This document shows, in pieces, positions 6,243 through 6,520 of a stretch of DNA of 6,520 nucleotides. The stretch lies in NCBI GenBank assembly GCA_000435715.1, contig FR882582.1, forward strand, positions 8,256 to 14,775, written 5' to 3'. The notes under the pieces are model-generated. The model was not told where the DNA came from. It was given only the letters and a program-made list of their open reading frames with translations, and made no database searches. The DNA comes from Firmicutes bacterium CAG:145 (lineage in GTDB: Bacteria; Bacillota; Clostridia; Peptostreptococcales; Anaerovoracaceae). The position numbers were made by a program, and so were the translations under genes. Each line of letters starts with the position of its first letter. Position 1 is the first letter of the stretch.

Positions 6243-6520
6243 ATGCGGATTTTGCGGTGTTATCCTCTTTGATTTTTTGAATTGTTTCAAGCAGCTGTTG
6301 TTCTGTCGGTATATCCACAAGACCTACGGCGGTAAAGTAGATGTCAACTTTTACATGCCCATGAGAATGCTTTTTCTCATTCTTGTGAATTTCAATTCGC
6401 TGAATGAGTTTGTTTACGACAGTAGGCGTTAATTCTTTCATATCCGTAAATTCACGGAGTCCCTGCGACAGCATTTTCATATCAACGGTTGCCTGATTGG
6501 TCTTTTCCAGTTCTTTTTCG
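6241..6520 (-). CDS. Large serine recombinase, C-terminal end (runs off right edge)
   Basis: The last 92 codons of a minus-strand gene; the frame is open to the window edge, so the ATG at 6480 is internal. The sequence ELTPTVVNKLIQRIEIH, then a Lys/His-rich linker, then HVKVDIYFTAVGLVDIP is typical of the C-terminus (DUF4368-like region) of large serine recombinases of the TnpX/CisA class. These enzymes cut and join DNA through a serine-DNA intermediate to integrate and excise conjugative transposons and other elements. The preceding residues (EKELEKTNQATVDMKML) fit the coiled-coil region of such proteins. The catalytic N-terminal domain is outside the window, so activity cannot be judged. 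Its 3' end faces the chromosomal-looking genes, which suggests that a mobile element boundary lies near 6122-6240. Confidence 0.85.
   Translation of the reverse strand, partial: EKELEKTNQATVDMKMLSQGLREFTDMKELTPTVVNKLIQRIEIHKNEKKHSHGHVKVDIYFTAVGLVDIPTEQQLLETIQKIKEDNTAKSA

Overview
The window looks like chromosomal DNA of an anaerobic, endospore-forming member of the Clostridia (Firmicutes), with the edge of a mobile element at the right end. The evidence is a SpoIID sporulation protein, a class III (Firmicutes-type) fructose-1,6-bisphosphatase, strong AGGAGG-like ribosome binding sites before nearly every start, AT-rich intergenic regions, frequent ATA and AGA/AGG codons, and a large serine recombinase of a kind common on conjugative elements of gut clostridia. 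No genus can be named from this sequence alone.

Layout from left to right. (1) Positions 1-352 (minus) hold the first 117 codons of an ornithine cyclodeaminase/mu-crystallin family enzyme that runs off the left edge. (2) A 232-bp AT-rich divergent promoter region (353-584) carries a perfect CTTGGCAAG palindrome near the enzyme gene and a TATAAT box near the regulator gene. (3) Positions 585-1784 (plus) encode a 399-residue PucR-family regulator, likely the local regulator of the divergent enzyme. (4) A hairpin at 1788-1839, abutting the regulator's stop codon, terminates the convergent gene. (5) Positions 1870-3819 (minus) encode the fructose-1,6-bisphosphatase Fbp, a gluconeogenic enzyme. 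(6) Positions 3929-4930 (minus) encode SpoIID, the peptidoglycan lytic transglycosylase of forespore engulfment, preceded by a possible sigma-E promoter. (7) After a 228-bp gap with a sigma-A-like promoter pointing right, a 65-codon frame (5159-5356) and a 251-codon membrane-anchored protein gene (5366-6121) form a tight plus-strand pair of unknown function. (8) A 9-bp perfect hairpin with a T tract (6201-6242) ends this pair. (9) Positions 6241-6520 (minus) hold the C-terminal end of a large serine recombinase that runs off the right edge.

Functional picture. The left third is a small metabolic enzyme plus regulator module. The middle is core metabolism and sporulation. The right third is accessory: an unrecognised gene pair next to what is probably the end of an integrated element. 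The least explained part is 5041-6240. I see no CRISPR array, tRNA, rRNA, riboswitch or insertion sequence, and nothing that clearly amounts to a new defence or metabolic system.
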